Below, one piece after another: positions 1 through 11,004 of a DNA stretch of 64,000 nt. The translations under genes were made by a program, and so were the position numbers. The notes under the pieces were generated by a model. It was given only the letters and a program-made list of their open reading frames with translations. It made no database searches and was not told where the DNA came from. Location: contig WPIO01000179.1 of the NCBI GenBank assembly GCA_009760855.2, positions 159,001-223,000 of the forward strand, in the 5' to 3' direction. Position 1 is the stretch's first letter, and each line of letters opens with the position of its first letter. The DNA comes from Cristatella mucedo. Taxonomy: Eukaryota > Bryozoa > Phylactolaemata > Cristatellidae.

Positions 1-199
1 ATGACCGTTGGTTAACCCACACGGTGCCAAACTGCTGACGGCTAGCTCGCAAGGGCGACTGCTCAAACGGCCGACCCGTATCCCTCAAAATAATCATGGA
101 CCTTAGTTCTGAACAGCCGTAAGCTGATCATGGGAAAAGCAACGCCGGAATCTATAGAAATATTTTAAAGAGTCATCACTTCTTCAGAGGCTCAAAAAA

Positions 200-800
200 C
201 TCGAAAGGATAAACCTAGAGTCAAAGGCCTTAAGTTGCTGTGATCCTCAAAGGCATGACCTCAAAGGAAGCAGAATTGATTATCTGAAGCAGCTGCGATA
301 CAACCTTGACAAAGTCTGTGATGCTCTGATTAATGTACATGAATGTAAGAGTCAGAAAGGGTTGGCTGGAGCGAGATCTGAAGTACAAGCACTGCCCCCA
401 TGACATAACAAAATTTCCATTAGTATCGCTTCTCAACCGGTACTTTTTTATTTGAGGTCATTGTCAACAGCAAAGTTCCACAGAGCAGACATCAACTGAC
501 TTGAGACTGGGATTTTAACAGCTGGAAAATACCAAAGCGTACGTCGGTACTCTCCGAAGAGAGCTTCCATAAAATATTGGCAGATGCGACTCAGATGGCC
601 AAAGAGCTGGAAATTGAACCCACTTTTGAAGCAAATCGACTATTGAAAAAGAGAAGACTGTTTGATTATGAAGCACAGGATGAGGCTGTACAGGATCGCT
701 AGGAGAGCTATAAGGTTAAATTGTATTATGCTGTTCTAGATGTGCAGCAGAATCTATAGCAGAAAGATTCAACAACACAACACATTGTTCGTGTTCCTGT
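200..800 (+). pseudogene. decayed hAT-type (DUF4371/ZMYM-like) transposase fragment
   Basis: Translating the plus strand in shifting frames gives blocks typical of the C-terminal half of hAT-like transposases of the ZMYM/DUF4371 group. Around 284-400 there is a segment with KQLRYNLDKVCDALI and then ARSEVQAL. Around 560-702 comes a segment containing EIEPTF and RRLFDYEAQDE, interrupted by an in-frame TAG at 700-702, followed by YKVKLYYAVLDV. These proteins normally run past 600 residues and use a dispersed DDE catalytic triad, so only a fraction is present and it has stops and frameshifts. It is non-functional. The family call rests on remembered motifs, not a search. Confidence 0.55.
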
Positions 801-3411
801 GCGATATCTTCAAGATTTTTAATATACTCACAGAGTATATTCTTAGTGATTGAAGTCTCTGACTCATTTAGGGAGCAACGATATAAATGGAGAAGCACAT
901 AATGCACTGCTGAAATTGAGTACGTATGCCTAAAATGTAGGTCAATGCCTCCAGTTAAAAGTACATTGCGACACATTCACGATTCATACTGAATATCATG
1001 TATGCGCGCCTTCTGCATAAGCATTCATCTTAATGAAACTTATAAAGCTACCTTACAGTTTTGCTATCAAGCTTGTCAACTCATAATCAGTGGAGGAAGG
1101 TCCTTCAGAGCGAGAGAGCTTGCTCCAGGAAGCTTCGGCGGCCTTAAGGCGAACTTATTTGCCACGACTTAGCGGCAAGGAAATATCTTCACTTGCAAAA
1201 AGCGGCAGTAAGACTTAGGTATGCTGCTTTTTAAATAGTGAAACCGTAAAAATGGCACGACTCTAGAACACGCACGCCATTTTCCCACGGGTATGGAGTC
1301 AGACGTATTGGAATGACTTCACGAGTTACCTGGCGGAAGGTACACTGTTTACGTTAGGGTGACGCATCAGTGTCGATGGATATTGGTCTTCCAAAGCTTG
1401 AGTGGCAACGGTACAACAGCCATAATACGTTTTTGGAATAGGATCGTACCAGCCAGTAGTTTTCATTACGCATTGTTTTGTTTTTGCTTTCGAGGCAACT
1501 TGATTGATCGCACCCCGATGAAAGGCTAAGTATAACCTAAACAGCAAAGGTGTACGTAGGAAGCCTGTACAAAGGCATAACCAGGATAAATCATATTGCT
1601 CAGGTGATGGACTTTTTATGAAGATAATAATTAGAAAGCCCCTAGAAAGTAAACCGAGTTGCTCACGTGCCTGTCTGCCACCATATACTGTCTGAGTTGA
1701 ACAGAACGACTGCTTTTTTTCAAGGCAATTGTTGGTATATGCGTTTTGCAGCTTTTTCTGAAAATATATGCCAGATTTATTGGCCTCTTGGTTGTCGGTT
1801 GTCTCTGTTTGCACTCGCCAAAACTTTTGGTTTTGGCTACGGAGGCTGCAATCATGAATGCTAGCAAAGGGTTGTCAAAACACAACTTTCATCACTATTG
1901 ATGAATGCTGAGACTCTGAGCTCCTCCAGAAAGTTACATTTTTTTATCTGCAACTGCATTCATCACTGAATGCACCACGAACTTCAAGGTACATGCTAGC
2001 ACTTACTCCATGATCATGCTTGCTTATTGTAACTTTTACTGCTTGTTAACACTGTATGCCTCATTAATTCTACAGCTTCGTCAATACTCGGGCGATCAAC
2101 GTGAAATTTGAAATATATGTGGGCCTTACCCGCTTCTATGTTACCTCCTGCACCTCTAGGCATAATGAGTCTGTATGAATGTGATGTGGTGTCACAAAAG
2201 GTCCTTAAACTGTGATCGTGATGACAGTCATCAGTTTGCTGTGTCGAATTTTTCTTATATTTTATTTCTGGTGCGGGGAACATAGAATAGAGTGTCCTGC
2301 ATTGCTTGAGGGGTTTGACATATTTCTAGAATGACAGGTTTTGAATCTGGCGATTTGATGATAAAGCCATATATGGTTGAGCTGCAATGATATACACGAC
2401 CTTGACTTGTAAAGGTCATCCGAAGGTCAAGAAGGAAGGCAGCTATGTTACATCAAACGATAGCTTATGATACCAGTGTTCGTTGTGCCAATTTTATGCC
2501 ATTCGTTCCATTGGTCTTTGTACAATATCAATAAATGTGCTTTTGGGAGGGTAATTCCCATGTGATCGGGCACATAACTCCCAGTACTGTCGGACATACC
2601 CGGTATAAAGGGCTAGCTAGCTGTGATATTTGGGTTTCGAAACAGTGCTACTAGTGCATCACGAATGAGCTTTTTTGAAATGAATTTGCATGCATGGTAA
2701 ATTCAGTTGTGTTTTTGTTTTACAGTCTGTTGCTTGCGGCTTTGCATTGCATGCTCCCTTTATCTGCCGTGCTCCTTGGCCGAAGTCAGGATGGTTATCT
2801 GTCGTCCCGTGTGCCGTGCTGAATGGCTGCCACCTATTTGCACGTGCTGCTAGTACCGTTCGTTGCAGCTCCTCATCCTTAACCTGCCCACTCGTTGGTG
2901 GCCACACTGGTCTAGGAGATGCGTGTCCACTTGGGCAATATTGCCCTCGAGGTAGCAGCTGCTCGTCAGTTGAAGGCAATTGAATAGTGATGCGCCGACG
3001 TATCGGGCATCCTATAACTGGTAGATCGTGTACTACAGTAGGTTCACCTCCTCGACCTCGAAAGATTGCATACATACATGAATGTACATTGTATGGCTCG
3101 ATCCGCTATTCGAAAGCAGTGCGTCAGAATACAGAATTACTGACGACCAACTGCCGTTAGACTGAGAGCATACACATTTGCCTCACAATCGCGTACACGA
3201 TCCCGTAGCCTTTGATTTAATATTATGTCCGAGTCCAAACCAATGGCATTTGTTGACTTACTCGAATGGTGAAGAGCTTCGGTCGCTAATCGACTCATTA
3301 CAACGCTAAATAATCTGCAATGGAGGATCTTTGACGAAATATGCGAATAAATTGATGACATCCCAGCTGAAAGTACGTTACTTCTGGACTGTCCAGATGA
3401 TCGTGTTAAGA
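801..3411. other. stretch without a supported gene
   Basis: Moderately AT-rich sequence. The open frames here (for example 1326-1814 minus and 2659-3075 minus) overlap one another on both strands. They show no recognisable domain and no convincing splice borders. I see no repeat family from elsewhere in the window. Confidence 0.5.
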
Positions 3412-3598
3412 CAGTGGTTCTCAACCTTCCTAATGCCTCGACCCTTTAATACAGTTCCTCATGTTGTGGCGACCCCTAACCATAAAATGATTGTATGGAA
3501 AATGTGGAAATGCGTGTTTTCCGATCGTCTTAGGCAACCCCTGTGAAAGGGTCTTTCGACCCCCAAAGGGGCCGAGACCCACAGGTTGAGAACCGCTG
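3412..3598. mobile_element. SPIN (SPACE INVADERS) hAT miniature element
   Basis: A 187-bp non-autonomous DNA transposon. The left end reads CAGTGGTTCTCAACC and the right end is its inverted repeat GGTTGAGAACCGCTG, with one mismatch in 15 bases. It is flanked by a perfect 8-bp target duplication TGTTAAGA (3404-3411 and 3599-3606), the hAT signature. The sub-terminal blocks on both sides match, as I remember it, the SPIN consensus known from several tetrapods and a few invertebrates: CGACCCTTTAATACAG and TTCCTCATGTTGTGG on the left, GACCCCCAAAGGGG and GTGTTTTCCGAT on the right. The middle of the consensus is deleted. SPIN elements are a textbook case of horizontal transfer between animals. Confidence 0.93.
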
Positions 3599-3984
3599 TG
3601 TTAAGAGGTTTAAATTAAGCAAAACCAGTGTAGGTGACAGAATAAGCCGGTAAGGAAATTCACACTTTTGGTGCGTACAAACTGGCCGGATCATAAACAG
3701 ATTTCAATGTAGTGAGAGTAACGGCGAGAAGACTGAAAGCAGAGGAGCAGGAGGTGCTAGAGCCCAGTGTAGGAGCAAGGAGGTCAAGGAACAGGTAGGC
3801 TGGTCCGGGTTGTGCGAGTGACCTCTGGGGGAGTAAGGACGTCAAGGACAGGTAGGCTTGTCCGGGTGAGTGAAACGGCTTACGAGCCAGAGAAGTACGA
3901 TTTTGAAGTCGGGTCGATGCTTCGTTGGGACCCAGTGAAGCTCCGATTCCGGCTATGTGATGTCTTAGCTATGCCGTCGACTAA

Positions 3985-4720
3985 AGACCTGACGAACTGC
4001 CGAGTTTTGCACCAGTTGCAGACCGTAGTACGATTGAGGCGACGACGCAAACAAAATAGCGAGCTTCAGCGAAGCATATATTGTCCGGACGCTCGCAGCG
4101 CACCAGCGCACAGCCGCTTTGCCCTACGATCACATCGGATCCCCCATTTTCCGGATCTTCTAGCTCCGCCTCTACTTCGCAGAAGCAGCCTAGCCCCTAC
4201 TTCCCCAAAACAGCTGTGTACCCGAAAAAGGGCTGCTTAATGTACCAGAGCTGAGTGCTGGCCTGTGCGCAAACTAAAAGGAAAAATAATTCATCTGTTC
4301 GCACACAATCTAAGGCTCTGGCCGGGCGTCCCGAGTAAAGAAGATTGCAGTATTCAAGACGCAATGTTGAAAACGCGTGAACTATCTTGGAAGTCGTACT
4401 ATTGCCGAAGCAGGCCCTGGTTTTTTGGCAATGTTCACGAGCTGAAAGCAGGCTGACTTGACAGCACTGGAAATGTGCTCATTTGATGACAAGTCGTTTT
4501 TGAATTGCACTCGCAGATTACGGACAGACATCACTGGAGGGATGCTAGTAGAAACAACCTTGAGAGCAACACTGGGCCTAAGCGATAGCCATCTTTGGAA
4601 TGGCAGCAGTCGTATAGCCAACCTCGAAGAGTGGTGCAGTAGAGCTTTTCTCGAGGCGGCAGCAACCGCCAACGGCACATTTGGTTTCGCCATATTTCGT
4701 GAAACTAAAGTCATTAACTT
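3985..4720 (-). mobile_element. L2/CR1-like LINE fragment (RT C-terminal region)
   Basis: The minus strand encodes a decayed piece of the region after the reverse-transcriptase core. Translating 4720 to 4382 gives a block with SVRNLRVQFKNDLSS and then HISSAVKSACFQL, the equivalent of the SARNLGVTFDSDLS...HISSVVKSCFFQL region of L2/CR1-type LINEs. Further down, 3995-4040 (GAGTTTTGCACCAGTTGCAG on the plus strand) aligns with 14745-14765 inside the better LINE-B copy. The pieces are collinear with LINE-B on the minus strand. It is heavily mutated and has no intact frame. Confidence 0.6.
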
Positions 4721-4859
4721 ATTCTTTTTGCAGCGCGGTCCGATGAAAGCAAGTTCAAACTTTCACCAATTATTTTCACAGTTAAGTAATGCATATTGCT
4801 TCCGATCTCCATCTAAGATTAGGAACTGCCCTCCACGGCGCTCGAAACAAATTTAACTA

Positions 4860-5660
4860 GCTCCTTGGTTCTGTCTCGGCTGGATTATCGTAATTCACTT
4901 TTGGCTGGACTGCCGAAAAAAAGCCACTTGGCAGCTATAGCTGGTGATGAATATGGATGCAAGGCTAGTTAACAAATCCCAGATTGTTGACCGTGCGTCT
5001 GCTTTGCTACAAGACCTAGGATGGCTGCCGGTTGATCAACAGGTACAGAGCGAAGTTCTTACGCTGACCCGCAAGGTCCGCCACGGCTTGGCTCCTCCAT
5101 ACATAGCTAAACTGCTGTACCAGTTTAAGCCTCCCAGTGCCCTCCGATCCAGTATGGACAATAGATTAGCTATTCTATTCCTCTGCTTAAAGACTTTTGG
5201 CGACAGAAGCTTTAGCTCGGCAGGTCCTATGGACCTCACTGCCACAATGCTTCCTCAACGACATCTAGCCTCTAGTTGACGACTGTGGCGCATCCTTTCC
5301 AGTCAGTCATCCTGAGGTGCTACTGGGCCGTGATAGCCCACGAGGTAAGGTGGTAGCTCTTCACGACCTAGATCGTGGGTTCGAATCCTGCAGCGAGCGA
5401 TCATTTATTACCAACTGCAAGCGGTGATGGTAGTCATTGAGGCTCTTCTTCGCTATACAAATGAGGTATTTAAACCACTTGCTATTCACTACCTCAACTG
5501 CCCTTCTGACTCAGCAATGGTTTTCACTTTCGCGTTGTTGCGTGAGATTAATTTTGTTGGCTTCCGAATGCCTGCCGAAAGCGGCTTCGGCTTGTGAGTT
5601 CGCAATAGAAAGCCCTCATGCGTAACACCCGCTTAGTGTTTGGTTTTTTGGAGTTACAGG
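4860..5660 (+). mobile_element. LINE-A fragment, split by a SINE
   Basis: A 5'-truncated copy of the same LINE as at 33577-35240 (LINE-A, jockey/CR1-L2 type). Coding remnants run in several frames from the SSLVLSRLDY block (about 4860) through RLKT..DRSFSSAGP (about 5190-5225). The copy resumes at about 5487 with the HYLNCPSDSAM-equivalent region and runs to the 3' UTR, where it still has the GGAGTTACAG motif near the LINE-A 3' end (about 5650). The gap is filled by a SINE1 copy at 5325-5479. Many indels; inactive. Confidence 0.75.
5325..5479 (+). mobile_element. SINE1, tRNA-derived, inserted in LINE-A
   Basis: A tRNA-derived SINE with the layout GCCGTGATAGCCC (A-box region), then GGGTTCGAATCC (RNA polymerase III B box, about 5390), then the family body around CAAGCGGTGATGG and GGCTCTTC. 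Two other copies are at 10401 and 59362. It interrupts LINE-A between TGCTACT (5318-5324) and TGCTATT (5480-5486), an imperfect target-site duplication. It is therefore younger than this LINE-A copy. Confidence 0.8.
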
Positions 5661-5824
5661 CGGCAATAAATGCATAAAAAGACTCGCAAAAGCCTTATAC
5701 CTTGGTGCACAATGTAACTACAGAATAACGTCTTTGAAGTTCAAGTAAGAACGCGTGCCAACAATAGTAGCCCAGCAGAGTAGTAATAAAATTATACTGG
5801 GCTAACTATAGTAACAATATTAAT

Positions 5825-6620
5825 AATGATAGGACATTTTTATAGTGCTCTAACAGACGAAATCTCATTCTGGTAGCTTTGCATTTGCTTTAACGGAAGC
5901 ATGACAGTTGGTTAGCGGAAGCACGCTCACTGTCAGTACACATAAGCACACACGGGACAATTCAAAATGAACCCAGCGACGGCTATGAAGACCAGGCGTG
6001 TCTCTAGCTTTAGTCAAGTCGGGGAATGTAATGACGTCAGTTGGAAGAGCTCAAAGCTTTGGGAGTAGGGGTATTAAAAGCACGGTCTGCAAAGGATTTG
6101 AGGCTGAGCAAAAAGGCTTGAGTCAGCCAAGTAAGTGGCACGACGATTAGTCTGTTTGGGTAGTACTTCGGATAGGAAGGCTGGGGAAGGAATGAAGGGA
6201 CCTAACGGCGAGTGATAAAGCCTTAAAGTCGACGGCTGCTTGACGGGGAGCCAGTGCTCGGCGGCTTGGCCAGTCTAAGCAGGCCTGTATCCTGATAGGG
6301 TTCGCTCACTGGCCCGCCAGGGGGAGGGCGGCTGCAACGGCTGATTTTTGATACGGTCAGTCGAGGGTCACCCGGCTGAGCGGCCAAGGCTACCCTTGAA
6401 AATGGAGCGGAGAGCAGGATGGGCGATGACGGCGTTGCCCTTTGGCACTCAGTAAAGGACTGCAGGCGGGTTAAAACGTGGACTCTGTCACGTAGTGCGT
6501 CCGAGTTGCATGGCACTCGCTCATTGCAAATGACGGAAAGCTGGCATTTCAGGACTCCGCGTCTGATCGCGGACGGACAAGAAAGGTTGGCTGCCTGTAG
6601 AGCAAAGTTAAGTGCCCTCT
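5825..6620 (-). mobile_element. LINE-B (L2-like) 3' fragment
   Basis: It aligns along its length with the LINE-B copy at 14105-14895. The 3' tail hairpin region is at about 5835-5900. A diagnostic block GGTCTGCAAAGGATTTGAGG is near 6090, and a block equivalent to TTGACTGGTAGCCAGTGC is near 6245. Minus-strand translation would correspond to the LINE C-terminus (the SFGDRAF...FLPTC region), but stops and indels break it. Overlapping plus-strand frames here are shadows. Confidence 0.65.
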
Positions 6621-8149
6621 CTATTCTACGCTCCCACGTGTGTGTTGTCCGCAGGGCTGTTGGCCAAACCCGCTCTATATAGCCGGTGTGCCTATACTAC
6701 ACCGAGCGATCTCGCTTTAACTTGCAGTGCAGCACTGGACGACTCAGGGCAACAAATCTATTTTCGCAGCCGCAAACCAGTGTTGATTAGCTGAATATCG
6801 CAAGTACCTAGGCCAATTGAAGTCCGCCAGGCTGCATCAGCGACGTCTGATCAGAGCATGTTTCTTAAGCAAAGTCAGTGGCATCAAGATTGTTGTGCAT
6901 GATGGCTTGCTCAGCCCATAGCGATTCTTTTGGACTACGATATATTGAATCTGTTCGTTGCTTATTTTTTGTCATTGCTACAACCCACGCTCCGATGTCG
7001 GCTGCGTAATTAAATATGGCCATTTTCTCGACCGTCGACTGATGAACGGCTATACGGCTTCACTGTGTCTCACCAGGACCCCCTCGGTGAGGAGCTGGGA
7101 TCTGCTTAGCTACGCAGCTACTCGTGCTTTGAATGCTAGTGAGCTGGCATTCCGCGACCGACACGTCTGCCGCGGCCGCCGCCGCGGCCGCCGAGTAGGA
7201 GCGAAGATATAGAAGATAGCAAATAGAAGAAGCAGGAGCTAGAGCGAAGGACTCTTCGACGATCGATTTCCTCGCAGGCGCAGTAAAAACGCTTGCGCAA
7301 TGGCCGTTCTGCATTCACCCCGGAGGTCTTGACGTAAGTAGGGCAGTAGTAGTCCCGGTAGTTTCATTTAGTTCCCTTTTAATTGCTGGCGCGTGTGATT
7401 TTTTTTTCGCGCAGAGATTAATCCAACGATCGTTTCTCTGGCTTTAACGCTGCGACAGCCACGTGGCTGGGAGCCGGCGCAACTAGGGCAGATAAGCTCG
7501 AGACGGGAAATAGCATGTCACCCCAATTCCGTTTACCGGACTCTCCCCCCCCCGGATTGACCTGAAATGGCGCGTCCAACGATAGCCATCTGACGGGCGG
7601 CGGCACCTTCCCGCGATTTGCTGCGTCTGAAGAATTTAGCATCGGGTCTTCACTCTCGCTTAATGATGGCTACGCTTACAATGCCTGCTTTTGGGACTAC
7701 CTCTTTGATTTACTGTATGGCCTCGGGTGTTATTCTTCAATTCTTGATGTCGCAAGATGAGATGACTTGAAAATATTCCGTCGAATTGAAGATTCATTAA
7801 GGCCCAATAAGCATCATATTTATCATTTAGAAACTTCGAATTAATAGTGGGTAAGTAGTAGCTTCCAGTTGGAGAATAACGACTTCAACCCATATCCGGC
7901 GCCCAAGCAGGCGAAGAATACGACACTAGCGAGCTGCAGGAACAACAACGCAGCATAGTGAGTTGATCAAAGACACCGGATCGACGCCCCTCGGAAATTA
8001 TGCCTAGAGTTGAACGGTGTTTGCTTGCGTAAATGAAAAGGCTCGATATCGATTTCAAATTACAAGAGAGAAAAAAGGGAATAAGTGTGCTGGATAACGC
8101 CTTGTGATTAACTTACGGAAGCAAGTTGCAATCCAGAGGTGGACTTCTA
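6621..8149. other. stretch without a supported gene
   Basis: Mixed composition. A GC-rich spot at 7165-7195 holds an imperfect GCCGCGGCCGCC palindrome followed by a G+A-rich stretch. I found no splice-bordered exon and no repeat shared with the rest of the window. The short frames on both strands at 7060-7318 arise from the GC-rich spot. Confidence 0.4.
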
Positions 8150-8240
8150 ACAATAACACAAAAATAATAAGTCATTTGCATAGCGCTGAAGAGAACTTAA
8201 TCTCTATCCAATCGCTTTATAAATCTAGTTTTTCAAGGGG
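8150..8240 (-). mobile_element. LINE-B/SINE2 3'-tail relic
   Basis: The plus strand reads AATAATAAGTC, then GCATAGCGCTGAAGAGAACTT, AATCTCTATCC and CGCTTTATAAAT. This is the reverse complement of the conserved hairpin-forming 3' tail shared by LINE-B and SINE2, with an ATT-type simple repeat beyond it. Only the tail is recognisable. Confidence 0.45.
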
Positions 8241-9965
8241 CTACGCATTTTTCAGTCAATATTAGCCCCGTTTTGATTAAATTAGTTCAAGATAGTAGAG
8301 AACATTCTGAAAAGAACGTGTGCACTGAATCGATCTCCCTTTAGCAGGTCTTACTAAGCACTCTAAACAAGCGACGATTGCCGATAAGGGTCTCCAGTCC
8401 CTCCAGCTAAATTTTTTTCTCATCTCAGGCCAATAATCCTTAGACGCAAGGAGTAGTCCAGCAGAAGGCTGTCTATGTATCAGATCAGGACTAACAGCCC
8501 ATCACAAAGATCAGGACTGACTGTCCATCGTCAGTCTTACGAAGACTACTGTAGATCATGCCAATCTATCCTTGCGCAGGAAAGTCTATCTTTTATCAAA
8601 CTATTGTTGAATCAGGGACGTACAATCGTTATCTGAGAGCGCTATAATAATATTATTTTATTATTATGCGTCGCAGGTGTATTAACTTCACCGAAGCATC
8701 TGTGCCAACTCAACTTAGTTCCACAAATTATTCACTTTTGTCCATCTTCGAGACATTGAATTTCTTCCTCGTCCGACCTGCGTTTAAGCTCGGTCTCTCT
8801 ATTGGCTTAACTTTTTAGCCTAGCTCTCCTCGCGGAGCTCGCAGATGGGCTCGCTGTTCTACCAATTACACCCGTACTGCGTAAGCGGGTACTCGAGCAC
8901 TATCCTTTAAATATAGACCCTTGCACTCTTTAGGTCCCTAATTAAACTAATGGAAATTCTCAGTATAATTGGGTATGTACGACTTACAGATCACCTGTAT
9001 GGCCAATCAGATGTTAGGGGCCGAGCTGCATTTTGTGCTCGCAGGCAGTTCGGAATAGGGATCTTTTTCGTCTAACCGTTTTGGACGATGCTGATTTTGC
9101 TATGAGATGATGCATATAGCGTGTACAATTTCCGTTCTGATACATACAGTCACCCGTTTTTAAACGTTTTCGCGACCTGCGTTACTTCCAGGAGTGGGAG
9201 TTCGTTGGCGAGGTCCCTCGAAGCCCAGCGTGTTCCCAGGCTGGGCGTGGACTGACGGAGCAACGACCGGATGACCAATCAGAAGCGCTATCACGAGCCC
9301 ATCTCTTTTGCATGAAATGGCGGACTCCGAATGGTCACAGACGTCTCTGGCACCGCGGGTGCTTTTATGGATGCACACCGCCAGGATCCTTGTTTGTGGG
9401 ACACACTAGGCTCGGAATTAATGGAATACATCACATCGGATAAGTCGACTTCAGGGCTATCGTAGCCAAGTTAAGCATGGCGGGTCAGTCCTCCGTGGGG
9501 TTTTAGGCAAACAACTGACTGGCTGCTGTGGGATAGCATAAACGTTCTCCGTCATAAAGGTGGGAAATCTGTCGAGGGTAGTTGATGTCGGAGCTGACAG
9601 CGTAAACACTTCCCGTTCGTGAGCGGGAGAATGTGTGATTGACTGGACTCCGGCTCTAGCTGGCATTTCTTCAACACCTCCGGGTTATTGATGCTCTGTA
9701 GGATAATGGAAATGGGCAATTTATGCTACCGCGGTTCTAATAACTTGGAAAACCGAATAACCCGCCATAACCATTCCAAGCAGTCGTTGTACCAAACTGT
9801 CTTGCTCATAGCATGTCGAGAAACGTGGCATAGTTGCAAGCATGCAATGTCGTGGCTGAAATTTTTTTTCTTTATGTTTCAAGTAACTTGGACTATCCCG
9901 AACTCACCCATCCAAGGACTCTTGAGAATCAATCTATCGTGTTTTTGCTGACGGGGTTATGAAGT
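8241..9965. other. stretch without a supported gene
   Basis: AT-leaning sequence leading up to the tRNA gene. There is a short AT-rich palindromic spot at about 8643-8668. Frames such as 9457-9666 minus and 9688-9951 plus carry no recognisable motif. Confidence 0.4.
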
Positions 9966-10037
9966 GGTTCTATGGTGTAATGGTTAGCACTCTGGACTTT
10001 GAATCCAGCGATCCGAGTTCAAATCTCGGTAGAACCT
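9966..10037 (+). tRNA. tRNA-Gln (anticodon TTG), copy 1
   Basis: A canonical 72-nt cloverleaf. The acceptor stem GGTTCTA pairs with TAGAACC, and the discriminator base is T. The D arm is GTG/CAC with loop TAATGGTTAG. The anticodon stem is CTGGA/TCCAG with loop CTTTGAA, so the anticodon is TTG (9999-10001). The T stem is CCGAG/CTCGG with loop TTCAAAT. The internal A and B boxes match RNA polymerase III promoters. No CCA is encoded, as in eukaryotes. A run of six T at 10041-10046 is the likely terminator. The 72 bases are identical to copy 2 at 11562. Confidence 0.97.
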
Positions 10038-10040
10038 AAG

Positions 10041-10046
10041 TTTTTT
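10041..10046 (+). terminator. RNA polymerase III T-run terminator
   Basis: Six consecutive T residues begin 4 bases after the last base of tRNA-Gln copy 1, the usual position and form of a polymerase III termination signal. Confidence 0.85.
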
Positions 10047-10300
10047 ATCTAGCTGACACTTTCATCGGAATGACCCTGGAAAGTATTGGCATTACCTGCC
10101 GTATCGGCACGTGAGAGCATTGCAGCTACACGTGTTGAGGTCAAGTCACGAAGCTTCATGCTAGAAATTGCAGACACAGTGACAATGGTTTATTTCTGTA
10201 GCAGTTAAATTATGAGGTAGCTCTTTAACGTCATCAAAATGCAATGAGGGGGTCATCAGCTTTAATTCAGTTAAAATTATAATTGAGTTCAATTTAATTC

Positions 10301-10374
10301 AATTCAGGCTAGTGGCTCTGGCTGTTATTTCCAGCAGTCGGTGCCATTAGCAGCCAGTGCCACTAGCCTGAATT
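10301..10374. repeat. 24-bp inverted repeat (hairpin)
   Basis: The left arm 10301-10324 starts AATTCAGGCTAGTGGC. The right arm 10351-10374 is its inverted copy, with 23 of 24 bases matching, around a 26-base loop. It sits between tRNA-Gln copy 1 and a SINE1, just after a run of AATTCA-like repeats. It could be the two ends of a very short MITE or a folded relic. No target duplication is obvious. Confidence 0.8.
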
Positions 10375-10400
10375 ACAGTGAATGGCAATGACACGGATTT

Positions 10401-10990
10401 GCCGTGATGGTACTCTAGGTAAGACGGTTGCTTGTCACGACCTCTATTCCGAAGTCACGGGTTCAAATCCTGCGGTGGGCAAGCCTTTGTTGTCACTACA
10501 AGCGGTGGTGGTAGTCTTATAGGCTCTTCTGTCAATACCTAGCTGAACTGCTGCACCAGTTTCAGCCTCCTCGTGCCCTCAGGTCATGTATGGACTTAGC
10601 TGTTCCATTCCTCCGCTTAAAGACCGTTGGCGACAGAAGCTTTAGCTCTGCAGCTCCTAGACTGTGGAACTAGCTTCCACAATTCATTCGCAACGACAGC
10701 TAACTCTCCTGCTGCCGACTATGGCACATCTTTTTTAGCAGTCCTGAGCTGCTACTTACATGCTACTCACTACTTCAATTGCTCTCCTGACTCTGCTATG
10801 CTTCTTTACCTTTGTTGCATGAGATGAAGTCTGTTGGCTACCGGCTGCATACCGAAAGCTGCTTAGGCTGTGAGCGCATTATACAAAGCTCTGCATAACA
10901 CCCACAAAGTCTTTGTGGCTTTGTGGAGTTACAGACGGAGATTCATACTGTCGCTATACAAAAGAGGCTGTTAAATCAGCATCTAGTTAT
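10401..10990 (+). mobile_element. SINE1 copy, split by a LINE-A insertion
   Basis: The tRNA-like half is at 10401-10533: GCCGTGATGG, then B box GGGTTCAAATCC near 10458, then the CAAGCGGTGGTGG body. It stops at CTTCTGTC. The SINE resumes at CTGTCGCTATACAAAAG (10948) and ends in AATCAGCATCTAG plus a T-rich tail near 10990. The complete copy at 59362-59535 is continuous across this point, so the intervening 10534-10947 is a later insertion. Confidence 0.8.
10534..10947 (+). mobile_element. LINE-A 5'-truncated copy inside SINE1
   Basis: A 414-bp 3' fragment of LINE-A. Translation shows the block equivalent to AELLHQF, PFLRLKT and DRSFSSA, then YFNCSPDSAM, with stops. It ends in the LINE-A 3' motif GAGTTACAGACGGAGAT. 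The flanking pentamer CTGTC occurs on both sides (10529-10533 and 10948-10952), compatible with a short target duplication. Severe 5' truncation is typical of target-primed reverse transcription. Confidence 0.8.
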
Positions 10991-11004
10991 TTTTTATTGT
11001 TATT

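Noticed and set aside
1326-1885. Two overlapping minus-strand frames and one plus-strand frame
   Set aside because: No domain, no codon bias and no splice context; typical chance frames.
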